Shown: positions 53,556-63,308 of the stretch, one piece after another
How the letters are laid out: each line of letters begins with the position of its first letter
How positions within the stretch are numbered: the stretch's first letter is position 1
Assembly: GCA_020062665.1 (NCBI GenBank)
Contig: JAGUVW010000068.1
Coordinates: 1-64,000, forward strand
DNA length: 64,000 nt
Source of the DNA: Pseudomonadales bacterium
Lineage (GTDB): Bacteria; Pseudomonadota; Gammaproteobacteria; Pseudomonadales; Ketobacteraceae
Reading direction: 5' to 3'
The notes under the pieces: model-generated
Told to the model about the DNA's origin: nothing
The model's input: only the letters and a program-made list of their open reading frames with translations
The model's database searches: none
Made by a program: the position numbers and the translations under genes

Positions 53556-53688
53556 GCTGTTTGCGTTCCGCAGGAAAATTTCACCGTTCTGCAACAAATC
53601 GACGCGCTGGGCTGAATATCCAAGGCGGCTAGCTTACTGGTATTCAACGGGAGCGAATAGGCGAATTTTTTACAGTTCAGATGTGTTG

Positions 53689-54648
53689 TCAGATGTGGGC
53701 ACTGGCAAAACCAAGGCTCGCTTCCAGTCGCTCCACTTTCTGCAACGCCATCAACAACCGATCTACGCCCAGCGCCACACCCGCTGATGCAGGCAGCCCG
53801 GCTTCCAGCGCCTGCAGTAATGCGTCCGGCACCGGCAGTGCTTCAAGCCCATGTTGTTGCCGGTAGGCCAGATCCGCGTCGAACCGGGCCCGCTGCTCCG
53901 TCGCATCCACCAGTTCCTGGTAGCCGTTGGCGATTTCCATGCCGCCCAGATAAAGCTCGGCGCGCTCGGCCACCCAGGCTCCGGATTTCGTCTGCTTTTT
54001 CTGTGCCAATGCTGCCTGCGACGCCGGGAATTCCAGCACGAAGGCACCACTGCCGGGCAGGTTCGGTTCCACCAGATGGCTCATCAGCAGGTCGAGCAGG
54101 CCGTTGCGATCCAGACCGGCAAAATCGCCGTTGATATGGCGGTTGGCACAGGCCAGCAGCGCGGAATCCGCTACCGTGTGGGGATCGATGCCCAGTGTTT
54201 TTTCAAATACCTGCTGGTAAGTGAAGCGGGGAAACGGCGCCATGTCCACGCCAAAGGCGGCCGCTGCGTGCAGTACCAGCGCCTCCACCTCGTCCACCAG
54301 CTGATCCAGCGTCCAGCCGGGACGATACCATTCCAGCAGCGTGAACTCAGGGTTGTGCAGGCGACCGCTTTCCTCGAATCGAAAGGCTTTGCAGAGCTGG
54401 TAGATGGGGCCGCTGCCCGCCGCCAGCAGGCGCTTCATGCAGAATTCGGGCGAGGTCTGCAGATAGAGGGTTTCACGCCCCGCCGGCACGGCAAAGCTGC
54501 GCAGATGGGGGTCGGTGGCAGTGGAGCGGCACAGCAGGGGGGTTTCCACTTCCAGCACGTCGCGCTGGGCGAAAAAATCACGGATCAGCCGGTTGAGGCG
54601 GGCGCGGGCTTTCAGTGCATCCATCGAGGCGCTGGGTTGCCAGGTCAT
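53689..54648 (-). CDS. epmA: EF-P beta-lysine ligase EpmA
   Basis: 319 aa class II lysyl-tRNA-synthetase-like protein without the anticodon domain. LQTSPEFCMKRLLAAG and FRFEESGRLHNPEFTLLEWY are the motif-2-like region, and GVALGVDRLLMAL is motif 3. It attaches (R)-beta-lysine to EF-P Lys34 using ATP. The ATG at 54648 has AGGA upstream. It is on the same strand downstream of efp with a terminator between, so it probably has its own promoter or reads through. Confidence 0.95.
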   Translation of the reverse strand: MTWQPSASMDALKARARLNRLIRDFFAQRDVLEVETPLLCRSTATDPHLRSFAVPAGRETLYLQTSPEFCMKRLLAAGSGPIYQLCKAFRFEESGRLHNPEFTLLEWYRPGWTLDQLVDEVEALVLHAAAAFGVDMAPFPRFTYQQVFEKTLGIDPHTVADSALLACANRHINGDFAGLDRNGLLDLLMSHLVEPNLPGSGAFVLEFPASQAALAQKKQTKSGAWVAERAELYLGGMEIANGYQELVDATEQRARFDADLAYRQQHGLEALPVPDALLQALEAGLPASAGVALGVDRLLMALQKVERLEASLGFASAHI

Positions 54649-54666
54649 GCGACGTCCTGTTCCAAA

Positions 54667-54700
54667 TAAAAAAACCGGCAATCGGGGGCGACTGCCGGTT
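54667..54700 (-). terminator. Strong rho-independent terminator after efp
   Basis: A 12-bp stem with one G-U pair (54673-54684 with 54689-54700), a CCCC loop on the - strand, then an eight-T run. It ends the efp transcript 21 bp after the stop. Confidence 0.88.
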
Positions 54701-54721
54701 CTGGGGATTGCACGATCCGGT

Positions 54722-55285
54722 TCAGGCGCGGGAAACGTAATCGCCGGTGCGGGTGTCCACCCGAACCTTGTCGCCCTGGTTCACAAACAGCGGAACCTTC
54801 ACCACGGCGCCGGTGGTCAGGGTGGCGGGCTTGGTGCCGCCGGTGGCGGTGTCGCCGCGCAGGCCGGGGTCGGTTTCGACGATTTCCAGTTCCACGAAGT
54901 TGGGGGGTGTGACATACAGGGGCGCACCGTTCCACAGGGTCAGCATGCAGACGTCTTCTTCTTTCAGCCACTTGTAGGCGTCACCCACGGCGGTGTCGTC
55001 CGCCCCCATCTGTTCGAAGGTCTTGGGATCCATGAAGTGGTAGAACTCGCCGTCGTGGTAGAGGTACTGCATGTCGCGGTCTTCGATGTCGGCGCCTTCG
55101 AGGGACTCACCGGACTTGAAGGTTTTTTCCCAGATCTTGCCGGTTTTCAGGTTGCGCAGGCGCACACGGTTGAAGGCCTGGCCCTTGCCCGGCTTCACCA
55201 TCTCGTTTTCGACGATGGAGCAGGGGTCACCGTCCAGGATGACTTTAAGACCGGGACGGAATTCATTGGTAGAATATTGCGCCAT
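54722..55285 (-). CDS. efp: Elongation factor P
   Basis: 187 aa, three beta-barrel domains. The KPGKGQAF loop carries the modified residue Lys34 of this protein, the target of EpmA/EpmB. It rescues ribosomes at polyproline stretches. The start [12 protein letters not shown] is typical. The divergent epmB begins 69 bp away, so the two share the promoter region. Confidence 0.97.
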   Translation of the reverse strand: MAQYSTNEFRPGLKVILDGDPCSIVENEMVKPGKGQAFNRVRLRNLKTGKIWEKTFKSGESLEGADIEDRDMQYLYHDGEFYHFMDPKTFEQMGADDTAVGDAYKWLKEEDVCMLTLWNGAPLYVTPPNFVELEIVETDPGLRGDTATGGTKPATLTTGAVVKVPLFVNQGDKVRVDTRTGDYVSRA

Positions 55286-55353
55286 TGAGCATTACCTGTT
55301 CAGAGATTGATCAAGAATGGGTTGCAAATCAGACCCCACGCGGGAAGGCGCAC

Positions 55354-56373
55354 ATGATAACTCGAACTGCCACTGGTTGGCATACAGAAGACTGGCAAAT
55401 TGAGCTGTCTGGCGTCGTGCGCACGGTAGAGGATCTGTGGCAGGCGCTGGAGTTGCCGCTGGAACAGCTGCCCGCCGCCCTGGCCGCCCACAAGGATTTT
55501 CCGGTGCGGGTGCCGCGTCCCTTCCTCGCCCGCATCGAAAAAGGCAACCCCCATGACCCGCTGCTGCGGCAGATTCTGCCGGTGGCCGCCGAGACCCTGC
55601 CCGCCGCCGGATTCGTCGCCGACCCCCTGGGGGAAGCCCAGGCCCGCCGCACTGCCGGCCTGCTGCACAAGTATCAAAGCCGGGTGCTGCTGGTGCTGAG
55701 CGGTACCTGCGCCATCAACTGCCGCTACTGCTTTCGCCGCCATTTTCCCTATGAAGACAATCGGTTGGGATCGGATGAGCTGAACCAGATCGCCGCGTAT
55801 CTGGCATCCCACCCTGAAGTGAACGAGGTGATCCTGAGCGGCGGCGACCCGCTGGTGACGAGCAACCTGCGTCTGGCCCAGCTGGTGCGGGTGATCGAGT
55901 CGGTGCCTACGGTGACCCGGCTGCGGATTCATACCCGGTTGCCGGTGGTGATCCCCCGGCGGGTCGATCAGGGGTTGCTGCACTGCCTGGCCGACACCCG
56001 CCTGCAGACCGTGCTGGTGACCCACAGCAATCATGCTCAAGAACTGGGGGATGAGTTCGACCTGGCCATGAATCTGCTGAAAAGTCAGGGGGTTACCTTG
56101 CTGAATCAGGCGGTGTTGCTGCGCGGGGTGAATGATGACGCCGCAACCCTGGTGGCCCTGAGCGAGCGTCTGTTCAGCGCCGGCGTGCTGCCTTACTACC
56201 TGCACCTGCTCGACCCGGTGGCCGGTGCCCATCACTTCGACGTGCCGGAAGCCGAGGCCCGCACCCTGATGCAGGCCGTGCACACCGCGCTGCCGGGATT
56301 CCTGGTGCCGCGCCTAGTGCGGGAAGTCGCCGGTCAGCCGGGCAAAAGCCTGATCGACCTGCAATTAGCGTGA
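55354..56373 (+). CDS. epmB: EF-P lysine 2,3-aminomutase EpmB (radical SAM)
   Basis: 339 aa. The radical SAM cysteines are 119, 123 and 126 (CAINCRYC), followed by FRRHFPY. LSGGDPL and the THSNH segment belong to the lysine 2,3-aminomutase family, and the PLP-binding lysine is near the C-terminus (GKSLIDLQ). It makes (R)-beta-lysine for EpmA. GGAAGG lies just before the ATG at 55354, so I did not use the earlier start at 55285 that overlaps efp. It is divergent from efp. Confidence 0.95.
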   Translation: MITRTATGWHTEDWQIELSGVVRTVEDLWQALELPLEQLPAALAAHKDFPVRVPRPFLARIEKGNPHDPLLRQILPVAAETLPAAGFVADPLGEAQARRTAGLLHKYQSRVLLVLSGTCAINCRYCFRRHFPYEDNRLGSDELNQIAAYLASHPEVNEVILSGGDPLVTSNLRLAQLVRVIESVPTVTRLRIHTRLPVVIPRRVDQGLLHCLADTRLQTVLVTHSNHAQELGDEFDLAMNLLKSQGVTLLNQAVLLRGVNDDAATLVALSERLFSAGVLPYYLHLLDPVAGAHHFDVPEAEARTLMQAVHTALPGFLVPRLVREVAGQPGKSLIDLQLA

Positions 56374-56527
56374 TTTATCAGCCACATCGTTTGATTGCAC
56401 ATCCTTTCTGATCGTTGCCTATACTGTCTAGTAAGGGCTAATGCCCCCGCAGAATTCGGGCCTGTCGCGCCATGCGACCGGCCCCGCTTCCGCCACACGC
56501 CGCCAGCAGTTCACACAGGAATCCGGA

Positions 56528-58381
56528 ATGTCGAATCAGGCCGACTACCTCAGCTTGAAACTCCCTCCCCATGATCTGGAGGTGTTGTCATTCAGCGCGC
56601 CCAATCCGAAGAAGGTCAAGGAATGGGTGGACGGACTGCCGCAGATGAATGTGGGGGAAACCGCCAAGCGCCTGTACGCCGCGATCCAGGAACTCAACCG
56701 CCTGAAAACCGACTCGGAAACCCGCTTCCAGCTGATGGAAATCATGCGCGGGCCCGTGCGCTATATCTGCAAGAGCCTGGAGAAGCACTTCCTCAACAAG
56801 TCCGTGGTACTCCCCGCCAAAGAAGCCAAGATCGCCAGCCTGGCGCAAGCCCTGCAGAATCACCTGGCCACCGGCTACAAGGCCGTGTGCATGCAGTTGC
56901 TGCCCAAGGTGAAAAACATGGACAAGGATGCCAAGCGCCTGTGTCAGCGCGCGATCCACCGCGCCATGTGCGAGGAAAGCCTGGTGCTGCTGCGCAGTTT
57001 CCAGCTGTATTTTCCCGCGCCCCCGAACTTCTGGCGCGAGATGCATTTGCTCTACCTGATCGCCCAGCGCTTTGGCATGCTGGAACAGACCTGCGATGAC
57101 GTCGAGGACAACAATTGGGAAAGCAGCATTTACGAGGTGTATGAGCGCGCGCTGCTGCTGGCCACCGCAAAACCCAACCAGTTGCGCCAGCAGCAGATCG
57201 AGCAGGTGTTCGAGGCCGCGCGCCAGTGGGCGAAATTCGCCGTGGTGATCGACGCCACCGGCAGCAACGGCCTGTTCGCCATCGACGTGACCTCGGATTC
57301 GCCGCCCGTCTACCAGGCGCTGATGAAACGCAACACGATGCCGCACAACCTGCGCTACTTCGATGCGTCCGCCATTTCCGATCACCTGCGCGTGCTGTTG
57401 CAGTTGCCGGCGGGCCAGCCTCATCCGGTAGCAACGTTTCATGTGCCAGACAAATTTCCCAACGATCTGGTACGCATCCTGATCCAGGCCTGGGGCGTGC
57501 TGACCGAGCGCGCCTTCACCCGCATCGACGAACAGGGCCAGCTCACCCTCTGCCTGGGGTTGAGCGCCACCCACTATTTCGTGTCCGGGCGGCAGGATTT
57601 CAACCGCATGATCCAGGGCGGCACCCATGTGCTGGAAGCGGATTCCCACAACCCCTTCATCCAACGCGGCCCCACCAACCGGCGCGACGTGTACGAAGCC
57701 CATGACGTATGGGGACTGCAAACCCATCGCCGGGATGTGATGGTGGGTGACGTGGATATCGTCGGCAGTAATATCGAAAAATACGCCGCCGAAAAATCCA
57801 CCGAGGATCGGGACAAGTATCCCCAGTACCAGTGCGACGTGGTGAACACCAGCCCCGGCGGTTTCTGCCTGTCGTGGAAGCAGGATGTGCCGCCGCAGGT
57901 GAAGACCGGCGAGATCGTCGGCATCATGGAAAACGACAAGACCCACTGGAGCATCGGCGTCATCCGCTGGGTGAAACAGTTTCGTAATGAAGGCGCCCGC
58001 ATGGGCATCGAACTGATCGCACCCAAGGCGGAAGCCTGCGGCACACAGGTGGTGCACAAGAAGGGCGGCATCACCGAATTCATGCGCACCTTGCTGCTGC
58101 CGGAACTGAAGGCCATCGGCCAGCCCGCAACCCTGATCACGCCCAATATTGCTTTCCACGTGGGCTATAAGGTGAATATTGCGGAAAACGGTGGCGTGTC
58201 GAAGGCGCAACTGATAAAACAGGTGACGTCAACGGCCAGTTTCAGTCAGTTTCAGTTTAAAATGCTGGTGGCTGCGACCCAGCCGGCCGACACTTCACCA
58301 GCTGTACCTGCACCTGTGGCACCTGCACCACCCAAACCTGATCCGGAAGACGATTTCGATTCCATTTGGTCGAGCCTGTGA
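56528..58381 (+). CDS. PilZ-like PA4958-family protein next to fimX
   Basis: 617 aa cytoplasmic protein. A helical N-terminal half (about 1-230) is followed by beta-rich regions, with the TSPGGFCLSW segment (about 437-446) and VIRWVKQF and GIELIAPKA segments reminiscent of a PilZ-type c-di-GMP-binding barrel. The C-terminal tail is Pro/Ala-rich and acidic (about 590-617). As I recall, P. aeruginosa PA4958 next to fimX (PA4959) is of this kind. It lies 74 bp before the fimX-like gene. The AGGA seven bases upstream of the ATG at 56528 decides the start. Binding of c-di-GMP is plausible but unproven. Confidence 0.75.
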   Translation: MSNQADYLSLKLPPHDLEVLSFSAPNPKKVKEWVDGLPQMNVGETAKRLYAAIQELNRLKTDSETRFQLMEIMRGPVRYICKSLEKHFLNKSVVLPAKEAKIASLAQALQNHLATGYKAVCMQLLPKVKNMDKDAKRLCQRAIHRAMCEESLVLLRSFQLYFPAPPNFWREMHLLYLIAQRFGMLEQTCDDVEDNNWESSIYEVYERALLLATAKPNQLRQQQIEQVFEAARQWAKFAVVIDATGSNGLFAIDVTSDSPPVYQALMKRNTMPHNLRYFDASAISDHLRVLLQLPAGQPHPVATFHVPDKFPNDLVRILIQAWGVLTERAFTRIDEQGQLTLCLGLSATHYFVSGRQDFNRMIQGGTHVLEADSHNPFIQRGPTNRRDVYEAHDVWGLQTHRRDVMVGDVDIVGSNIEKYAAEKSTEDRDKYPQYQCDVVNTSPGGFCLSWKQDVPPQVKTGEIVGIMENDKTHWSIGVIRWVKQFRNEGARMGIELIAPKAEACGTQVVHKKGGITEFMRTLLLPELKAIGQPATLITPNIAFHVGYKVNIAENGGVSKAQLIKQVTSTASFSQFQFKMLVAATQPADTSPAVPAPVAPAPPKPDPEDDFDSIWSSL

Positions 58382-58455
58382 TGGTGATGACCCGGTTTTG
58401 CGTGGCGCGTTTTGGTTTTTTCTTTCCCAGTTTCTGATGTTGAATTTTGAGTGGC

Positions 58456-60534
58456 ATGTCTAAAAAAGCTGAGACCATCAAATTACTGATCCTGCACGAA
58501 TCGCGCGACGACGCGGAACAGCTCATGAACCTGATCCGCAATTCCGGCCGCGCCACGCGGGGACAATTGATCGACAGCGCAGACACCTTGCTGAGCGCGC
58601 TCAACAGCGGCCAGTGGGATCTGATGCTGTTGCGCCCCGAAGCCGAAGGCATGACCGCCCATGAATGCCTGCAGCAGGTGAAGAAGCTCGACAAGGATAT
58701 TCCCGCGCTGCTGCTGATCGACGGCAACGAAGCCGAGCAGATCACCGAAGGCCTGATGAATGGTTTCGAGGATGTGGTGCCGGCGGACGACGAAGAACGC
58801 CTGATGCTGGTGATCCAGCGCGAACTGCGCAACCTGGGCGAACGCCGCGGCCGGCGTCTGGCGGAATTCAATCTGCGTGAGGCGGAAAAGCGCTGCAACG
58901 TGTTGCTGGACAGTTCCCGCGATGCCATCACCTACGTGACCGACGGCATGCACACCTACGCCAACCAGGCTTACCTGGAACTGTTCGGTTACGACGACGC
59001 CGAGGATCTGGAAGGCATGCCGATCATGGACATGGTGTCGCCCAAGGATCACGAGAATTTCAAAAACTTTCTGCGCGCCTACAGCGCGGGTGAAAGTGAC
59101 TCCAATGAATTTGTCTGCCACGGCATCTGCACTGACGGCACCGAAATTCAGGCACGGATGATTTTTTCCAACGCCACCTACGACGGTGAACCCTGCACCC
59201 AGATCCTGATCCGCACCAACCAGGCCGACGCCCAGCTGCAGGAACGCCTGAAGGAAATCAGCAGCCAGGATCTGCTGACCGGCCTGTTCAACCGCCAGCA
59301 CTTCACCCAGGAACTGGACAAGACGCTGCAGTGGGCCACCACCAACAGCAAGACGGCGGTGATTTTCTATATCCAGCTCGATAATTTTGCTGCAATCCAG
59401 TCCGATATCGGCATGGCGGCGGCGGACATGGTGATCAGCGACATTGCGATGCTGCTGAAGGAAGCCGTGCCCCAGGGCGCCGTGCTGGCCCGTTTCGGTG
59501 ATGAAATCTTTACCGTGATCATCAAGGAAAAGACGCTGGATCAGGGCGCCGCACTGGCGGAAAAAATCCGCGCCGGCATCGAGGATCATATGTCCGAGGT
59601 GCAGGAGCGCACGGTGCAGGTGACCGCCAGCATCGGCGTCACCCTGATCAGCGAGAACAGCGAGAACAGCGAAGCTGTCATCACCCGCGTGCACCAGACC
59701 AGCGAGGGCGTACGCGAAGGCAAGCCGCTGGGCAATGGAGTGAATGTCTTCGACCCGGCCTCGGTGAAAAAAATCGATGCCAACGACACGGCTGCCGTGG
59801 TGCAGGACGCCATCGATCGCGGCCTGTTCAAGCTGCTGTTCCAGCCGGTGATCGATCTGCGCGGCGGCGGTGGCGAGCTGTACGAAGCCTTCCTGCGCAT
59901 GGTGGATGACAACGGCAAGGAAGTCTCGCCGGCGGATTTTCTGGGCGCCGCATCGCAACAAGAGTTGAGTGAAAAAATCGATCGCTGGGTGATCCTGCAG
60001 TCCATCAAGCTGCTGGCGGATCATCGCGCCAGCGGCCACGACACCCGCCTGATCATCAACATCACCGGTGAATCGCTGCGCGACCAAACGCTGCTGCCCT
60101 GGCTGAGTGTGGCACTGAAAGCCGCCCGCATGCCCAGCGACGCGATCATCTTCCAGTTCAATGAGAGTGACGCCACGACGTATCTGAAGCAGGCGAAGGA
60201 TTTCACCCGCGGCCTGCGCGAGCTGCACTGCAAGGTGTCGTTGTCACGTTTCGGCTGCTCGCTGAATCCGTTCAACAACCTGAAGCATCTGGAAGTGGAT
60301 TATCTGAAGATCGATGGCTCCTTCACCAAGGATCTGGGTTCGAAGGAAAGTCAGGATGCGCTGAAGGAGATGGTGGCGTCGGCGCACTCCCAGGGCAAGC
60401 TGACGATTGCGCCGTTTGTGGAAAGCGCGGCGATGCTGTCGACCTTGTGGCAGATCGGGGTGAACTATATTCAGGGCTACTATTTGCAGGCGCCGACGGA
60501 GAAGATGAATTATGACTTCTCCAGTGATGAGTGA
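58456..60534 (+). CDS. fimX: FimX-like degenerate REC-PAS-GGDEF-EAL c-di-GMP receptor
   Basis: 692 aa. A receiver-like domain (about 8-125) has Arg60 at the phospho-acceptor position (LMLLRPEAEG). A PAS domain (about 145-255) follows. The GGDEF domain is degenerate (GDEIF, 348-352). The EAL domain is degenerate (EAF at 477-479; SRFG at the DDFG position). This matches P. aeruginosa FimX, which binds c-di-GMP in a non-catalytic EAL domain to control type IV pilus twitching. The PA4958-like gene is just upstream and serB is downstream, as in Pseudomonas. Twitching control is inferred from homology. Confidence 0.85.
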   Translation: MSKKAETIKLLILHESRDDAEQLMNLIRNSGRATRGQLIDSADTLLSALNSGQWDLMLLRPEAEGMTAHECLQQVKKLDKDIPALLLIDGNEAEQITEGLMNGFEDVVPADDEERLMLVIQRELRNLGERRGRRLAEFNLREAEKRCNVLLDSSRDAITYVTDGMHTYANQAYLELFGYDDAEDLEGMPIMDMVSPKDHENFKNFLRAYSAGESDSNEFVCHGICTDGTEIQARMIFSNATYDGEPCTQILIRTNQADAQLQERLKEISSQDLLTGLFNRQHFTQELDKTLQWATTNSKTAVIFYIQLDNFAAIQSDIGMAAADMVISDIAMLLKEAVPQGAVLARFGDEIFTVIIKEKTLDQGAALAEKIRAGIEDHMSEVQERTVQVTASIGVTLISENSENSEAVITRVHQTSEGVREGKPLGNGVNVFDPASVKKIDANDTAAVVQDAIDRGLFKLLFQPVIDLRGGGGELYEAFLRMVDDNGKEVSPADFLGAASQQELSEKIDRWVILQSIKLLADHRASGHDTRLIINITGESLRDQTLLPWLSVALKAARMPSDAIIFQFNESDATTYLKQAKDFTRGLRELHCKVSLSRFGCSLNPFNNLKHLEVDYLKIDGSFTKDLGSKESQDALKEMVASAHSQGKLTIAPFVESAAMLSTLWQIGVNYIQGYYLQAPTEKMNYDFSSDE

Positions 60535-60567
60535 GGCGCTGCGGAGGAACGCTGCGCGAGGTTGAAG

Positions 60568-60678
60568 CAGAGGGAATGGGATTGAATTCTTGGACCATCA
60601 GCGGCCATGGATGGCCGCTGTTGAGCGCCCCAGGGATGGGCTCGAAGCGTGTCCAAGAATTCAATCCCACTCCCTCTG
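60568..60678. repeat. Long inverted repeat enclosing a second palindrome (possible three-way hairpin)
   Basis: 28-bp arms 60568-60595 and 60651-60678 match as inverted repeats with one mismatch (CAGAGGGA, A against G, TGGGATTGAATTCTTGGAC). Inside lie a perfect 10-bp palindrome CAGCGGCCAT/ATGGCCGCTG (60599-60608 and 60611-60620) and an imperfect GAGC-CCC/GGG-CTC hairpin. It sits between the convergent fimX and Rieske genes. It resembles REP-like intergenic palindromes, or it is a large bidirectional terminator or structured RNA. Confidence 0.8.
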
Positions 60679-60701
60679 TCGCACCAAGATCGCAAAGACA
60701 C

Positions 60702-61760
60702 TTACCTCGGCAACGTCACATGTTCCTTGCGCACCGTCAGCGCCTCCGGAATCTCCGCCACATCCATATAAAACTGGCTATACCACTTGCGCACCATATT
60801 CACCGGGCCATCGCCATCGCACAGCAGCGGATTATCGACGCGGATCTTGGTGTTCCAGATTTCCACATCCTGGATAAATGAATCGATGCACATCTGCGTG
60901 TAGGCATCCACTGCCGCCTTGTTTTCCTCCGCCGACAGCGCCGGATTTCTCTTCATCATCACACCGAAACGAATGTCGAACTGCTCCGTGTTCACCGGCA
61001 CGTGGGTCACCAGCAGATGCGTCACCACCTCTTGCCCATCCATCGAGCCGGTCATGGTCGTCGTCATATAGGCGGGGCCTTCGTAGGTTGCCACGGACGT
61101 GAACACCTGCCCTTCTTCCGCCAGAATTTCATGGCCGCCACTCATGAACTGCACGAAGCGATGACCATCCTGAATATTCCTGAACGTGTGCACCTTGGAA
61201 TAATGCACCGGGCCGAAGTGCGCCATGTCCGCCATGTTGTCCACCAGCTCGCGGCAGTTGGAGTGGATGGTGAGCTTGGCCATGTTCCAGTCGGTCCACT
61301 CGCCGGAATAGTAATCCTCGCTACGCTTCGGTAATTGTTCAGGAATCGGCGGATTGCCTTCGGGATCGTTCCACACGAACAGCAGACCGTTCTGCACCAC
61401 CGTGGGCCAGGATTTGATGCGCGCCTTGGGTGGCACCCGTTTGGCGTAGGGAATGTCCTTGCAGAAGCCATCCTCCCCCCACACCCAGGCGTGGAACGGA
61501 CACACCAGATGATTGCCGCACACTTTGCCTTTCGACAGATCGGCGCCCATATGCGGACAATAAGCGTCGAGAATATGAATCGTGTCGTCAGCGGCGCCGC
61601 GATAGGCCACCAGCTTTTTGCCGAAATAGTTCAGCTGCACCGGCTGCGTGCCGTATTCGCTGGCCAGGCCCAGACAGTGCCAGCCCCGCGCATAACGCTC
61701 CGGCACCGGATCAGACTTGATGATGTAAACCGGGGTTTCGCCTTTCATTGCTGCTGTCAT
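60702..61760 (-). CDS. Rieske non-heme iron oxygenase, oxygenase subunit
   Basis: 352 aa. The Rieske [2Fe-2S] ligands are Cys68, His70, Cys87 and His90 (CPH and CPFH). The mononuclear iron motif is NxxDxxHxxxxH at Asn175, Asp178, His181 and His186. The whole resembles the 3-ketosteroid 9-alpha-hydroxylase (KshA) type. It needs a reductase that is not in the window. The start at 61760 has AGGAGAGG upstream. Downstream of the P450 gene by 26 bp, so the two are one unit, likely steroid or hydrophobic-substrate oxidation. Confidence 0.85.
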   Translation of the reverse strand: MTAAMKGETPVYIIKSDPVPERYARGWHCLGLASEYGTQPVQLNYFGKKLVAYRGAADDTIHILDAYCPHMGADLSKGKVCGNHLVCPFHAWVWGEDGFCKDIPYAKRVPPKARIKSWPTVVQNGLLFVWNDPEGNPPIPEQLPKRSEDYYSGEWTDWNMAKLTIHSNCRELVDNMADMAHFGPVHYSKVHTFRNIQDGHRFVQFMSGGHEILAEEGQVFTSVATYEGPAYMTTTMTGSMDGQEVVTHLLVTHVPVNTEQFDIRFGVMMKRNPALSAEENKAAVDAYTQMCIDSFIQDVEIWNTKIRVDNPLLCDGDGPVNMVRKWYSQFYMDVAEIPEALTVRKEHVTLPR

Positions 61761-61786
61761 GTGATCCTCTCCTATCGTCGCAATGG

Positions 61787-63256
61787 TCAGGCGGTTTGCG
61801 CCAGTTGCACCAGGCCATAGGAAACCGGCCGCACTTCCTTCACCGTCAGCCACACGCCTTTTTCCGGCTCGGTCTGGCCGCCGATCATGCGCGAGCGCGG
61901 CAGTTTTTTGGTGTTCTGGAATTCCGAGGTGAATTCCACCCGTCGCGCCAGCTCGGCAAAAATGATGCGCAACTGTTGACGGCCCTGATTCATGCCGACA
62001 CAGGCACGCCGGCCACCACCGAACGGCAGAAATTCCGACGGGCCAAACCGGCGGCCAGCCTCCAGCCAGCGCTCGGGACGATAGTCGTTAGCGTCAGGGC
62101 CGAATATTTCGGGATCACGCTGGGTCAGATAAATGTTGGGCAGAATCGCGGTGCCCGCCGGCAGAAACAGATGGCCAAGCTGAGTGTCTTCCCGCAGCCA
62201 GCGAATGAAACCCACCGCAGACGGCGTCACCCGCTGCGACTCATTCAGGCATGCCGTCAGATAGGGCAATTCAGAAATTTTCACCGCGTCGAGCTTGCCT
62301 TCGTGCTGAATCGAATCCAGCACTTCCTCGCGAATCTTTTTGTAGACCTGCGGTTTCTGCTGCATCCACACCATAAACCAGGCAGCCGTTGCGGCACTGG
62401 TTTCGTGGCCGGCGATGAGCAAGCCCACCGCTTCGGAAATCACCCGTTCTTCCGGCATCAGCTCGCCGTTTTCATAACGGGCGCGCGCGATCAGCGACAG
62501 CACATGGCCTTCGCTCTCGTCGTTGCGGGCGCGGATGGCACGAATATCTTCCCGCAGCAGATTCGCCAGCTGCACTTTCAGATCCACCGCACGCTTCCAA
62601 GGCAGCAAACCTTTCTTGCCATTGCCCATTTTTCCGCGCGCGGTCTGCTTCAGATACAGGCGATGCAGGAACATGCGGTAACGGCGCGCGCCCATGGCGG
62701 AACCGAGAGTGAAATTGGTATCGCTGGTGGCTTCCAGCAGCCACGCCAGCATCACCTGCTTGTAGCGCTCCTTGCGCTCGCCGAAACGCAGGCCCAGCAG
62801 CGTGTAGCAGATGATGTCCAGCGTCACGTCACCCACCCAGCGCGGGAAGTTGATTTTGTCGCCCACCTTCATCTTGTTGATGGCCTCGGTGACGATCTCC
62901 TGCATCACCCCGGCACGGCCTTTCAGCAGATTGGTGGTGAAAGACGGGATCAGCAGCTTGCGCGAATCCTGGTGCTCCTTGTCGTTGAGGAACACGGTGT
63001 TGTTCTCGCCCACGTCCACCGGCAGCTGCACCAATGACGCATCGTACTGATCCTCCCGCAGCTTGAGCACGTCACGGATCACATCCTGATGGGCCGTCCA
63101 CACCATGGGGCCCTGCCCCGGCAGCTTGAGGGTGAAGGTTTTGCCCAGCTCGCGCTGGTTCTTTTCCATGTAATCCCAGATGCCGATACCCAGGCCAAGG
63201 GCCTGCTTGAACTGGCTGTCGTTGGGCATGGGGGGAAGTTGGGGCTTCTGATTCAC
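61787..63256 (-). CDS. Cytochrome P450
   Basis: 489 aa soluble P450. The I-helix is IAGHETS (281-287), ExxR is Glu339/Arg342, and the haem cysteine is Cys419 in FGGGRRACVG. I start at the GTG at 63256, which has GGAG seven bases upstream; the longer frame upstream has no ribosome-binding site. Bacterial P450s of this length and pattern oxidise alkanes, fatty acids, terpenes or sterols. Paired with the Rieske oxygenase it may begin catabolism of a hydrophobic compound. Redox partners are not encoded nearby. Confidence 0.88.
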   Translation of the reverse strand: MNQKPQLPPMPNDSQFKQALGLGIGIWDYMEKNQRELGKTFTLKLPGQGPMVWTAHQDVIRDVLKLREDQYDASLVQLPVDVGENNTVFLNDKEHQDSRKLLIPSFTTNLLKGRAGVMQEIVTEAINKMKVGDKINFPRWVGDVTLDIICYTLLGLRFGERKERYKQVMLAWLLEATSDTNFTLGSAMGARRYRMFLHRLYLKQTARGKMGNGKKGLLPWKRAVDLKVQLANLLREDIRAIRARNDESEGHVLSLIARARYENGELMPEERVISEAVGLLIAGHETSAATAAWFMVWMQQKPQVYKKIREEVLDSIQHEGKLDAVKISELPYLTACLNESQRVTPSAVGFIRWLREDTQLGHLFLPAGTAILPNIYLTQRDPEIFGPDANDYRPERWLEAGRRFGPSEFLPFGGGRRACVGMNQGRQQLRIIFAELARRVEFTSEFQNTKKLPRSRMIGGQTEPEKGVWLTVKEVRPVSYGLVQLAQTA

Positions 63257-63308
63257 AGCGAGGCTCCTGTTGTTTTTGTGATTATCGAGGGGTGAATGAT
63301 GGGTCGAA

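Noticed and set aside
56588-58210. 540-codon - strand frame opposite the PA4958-like gene
   Set aside because: No ribosome-binding site or domain; antisense shadow.
58483-60228. 581-codon - strand frame opposite fimX
   Set aside because: Antisense shadow over a multi-domain protein with clear PAS/GGDEF/EAL motifs.
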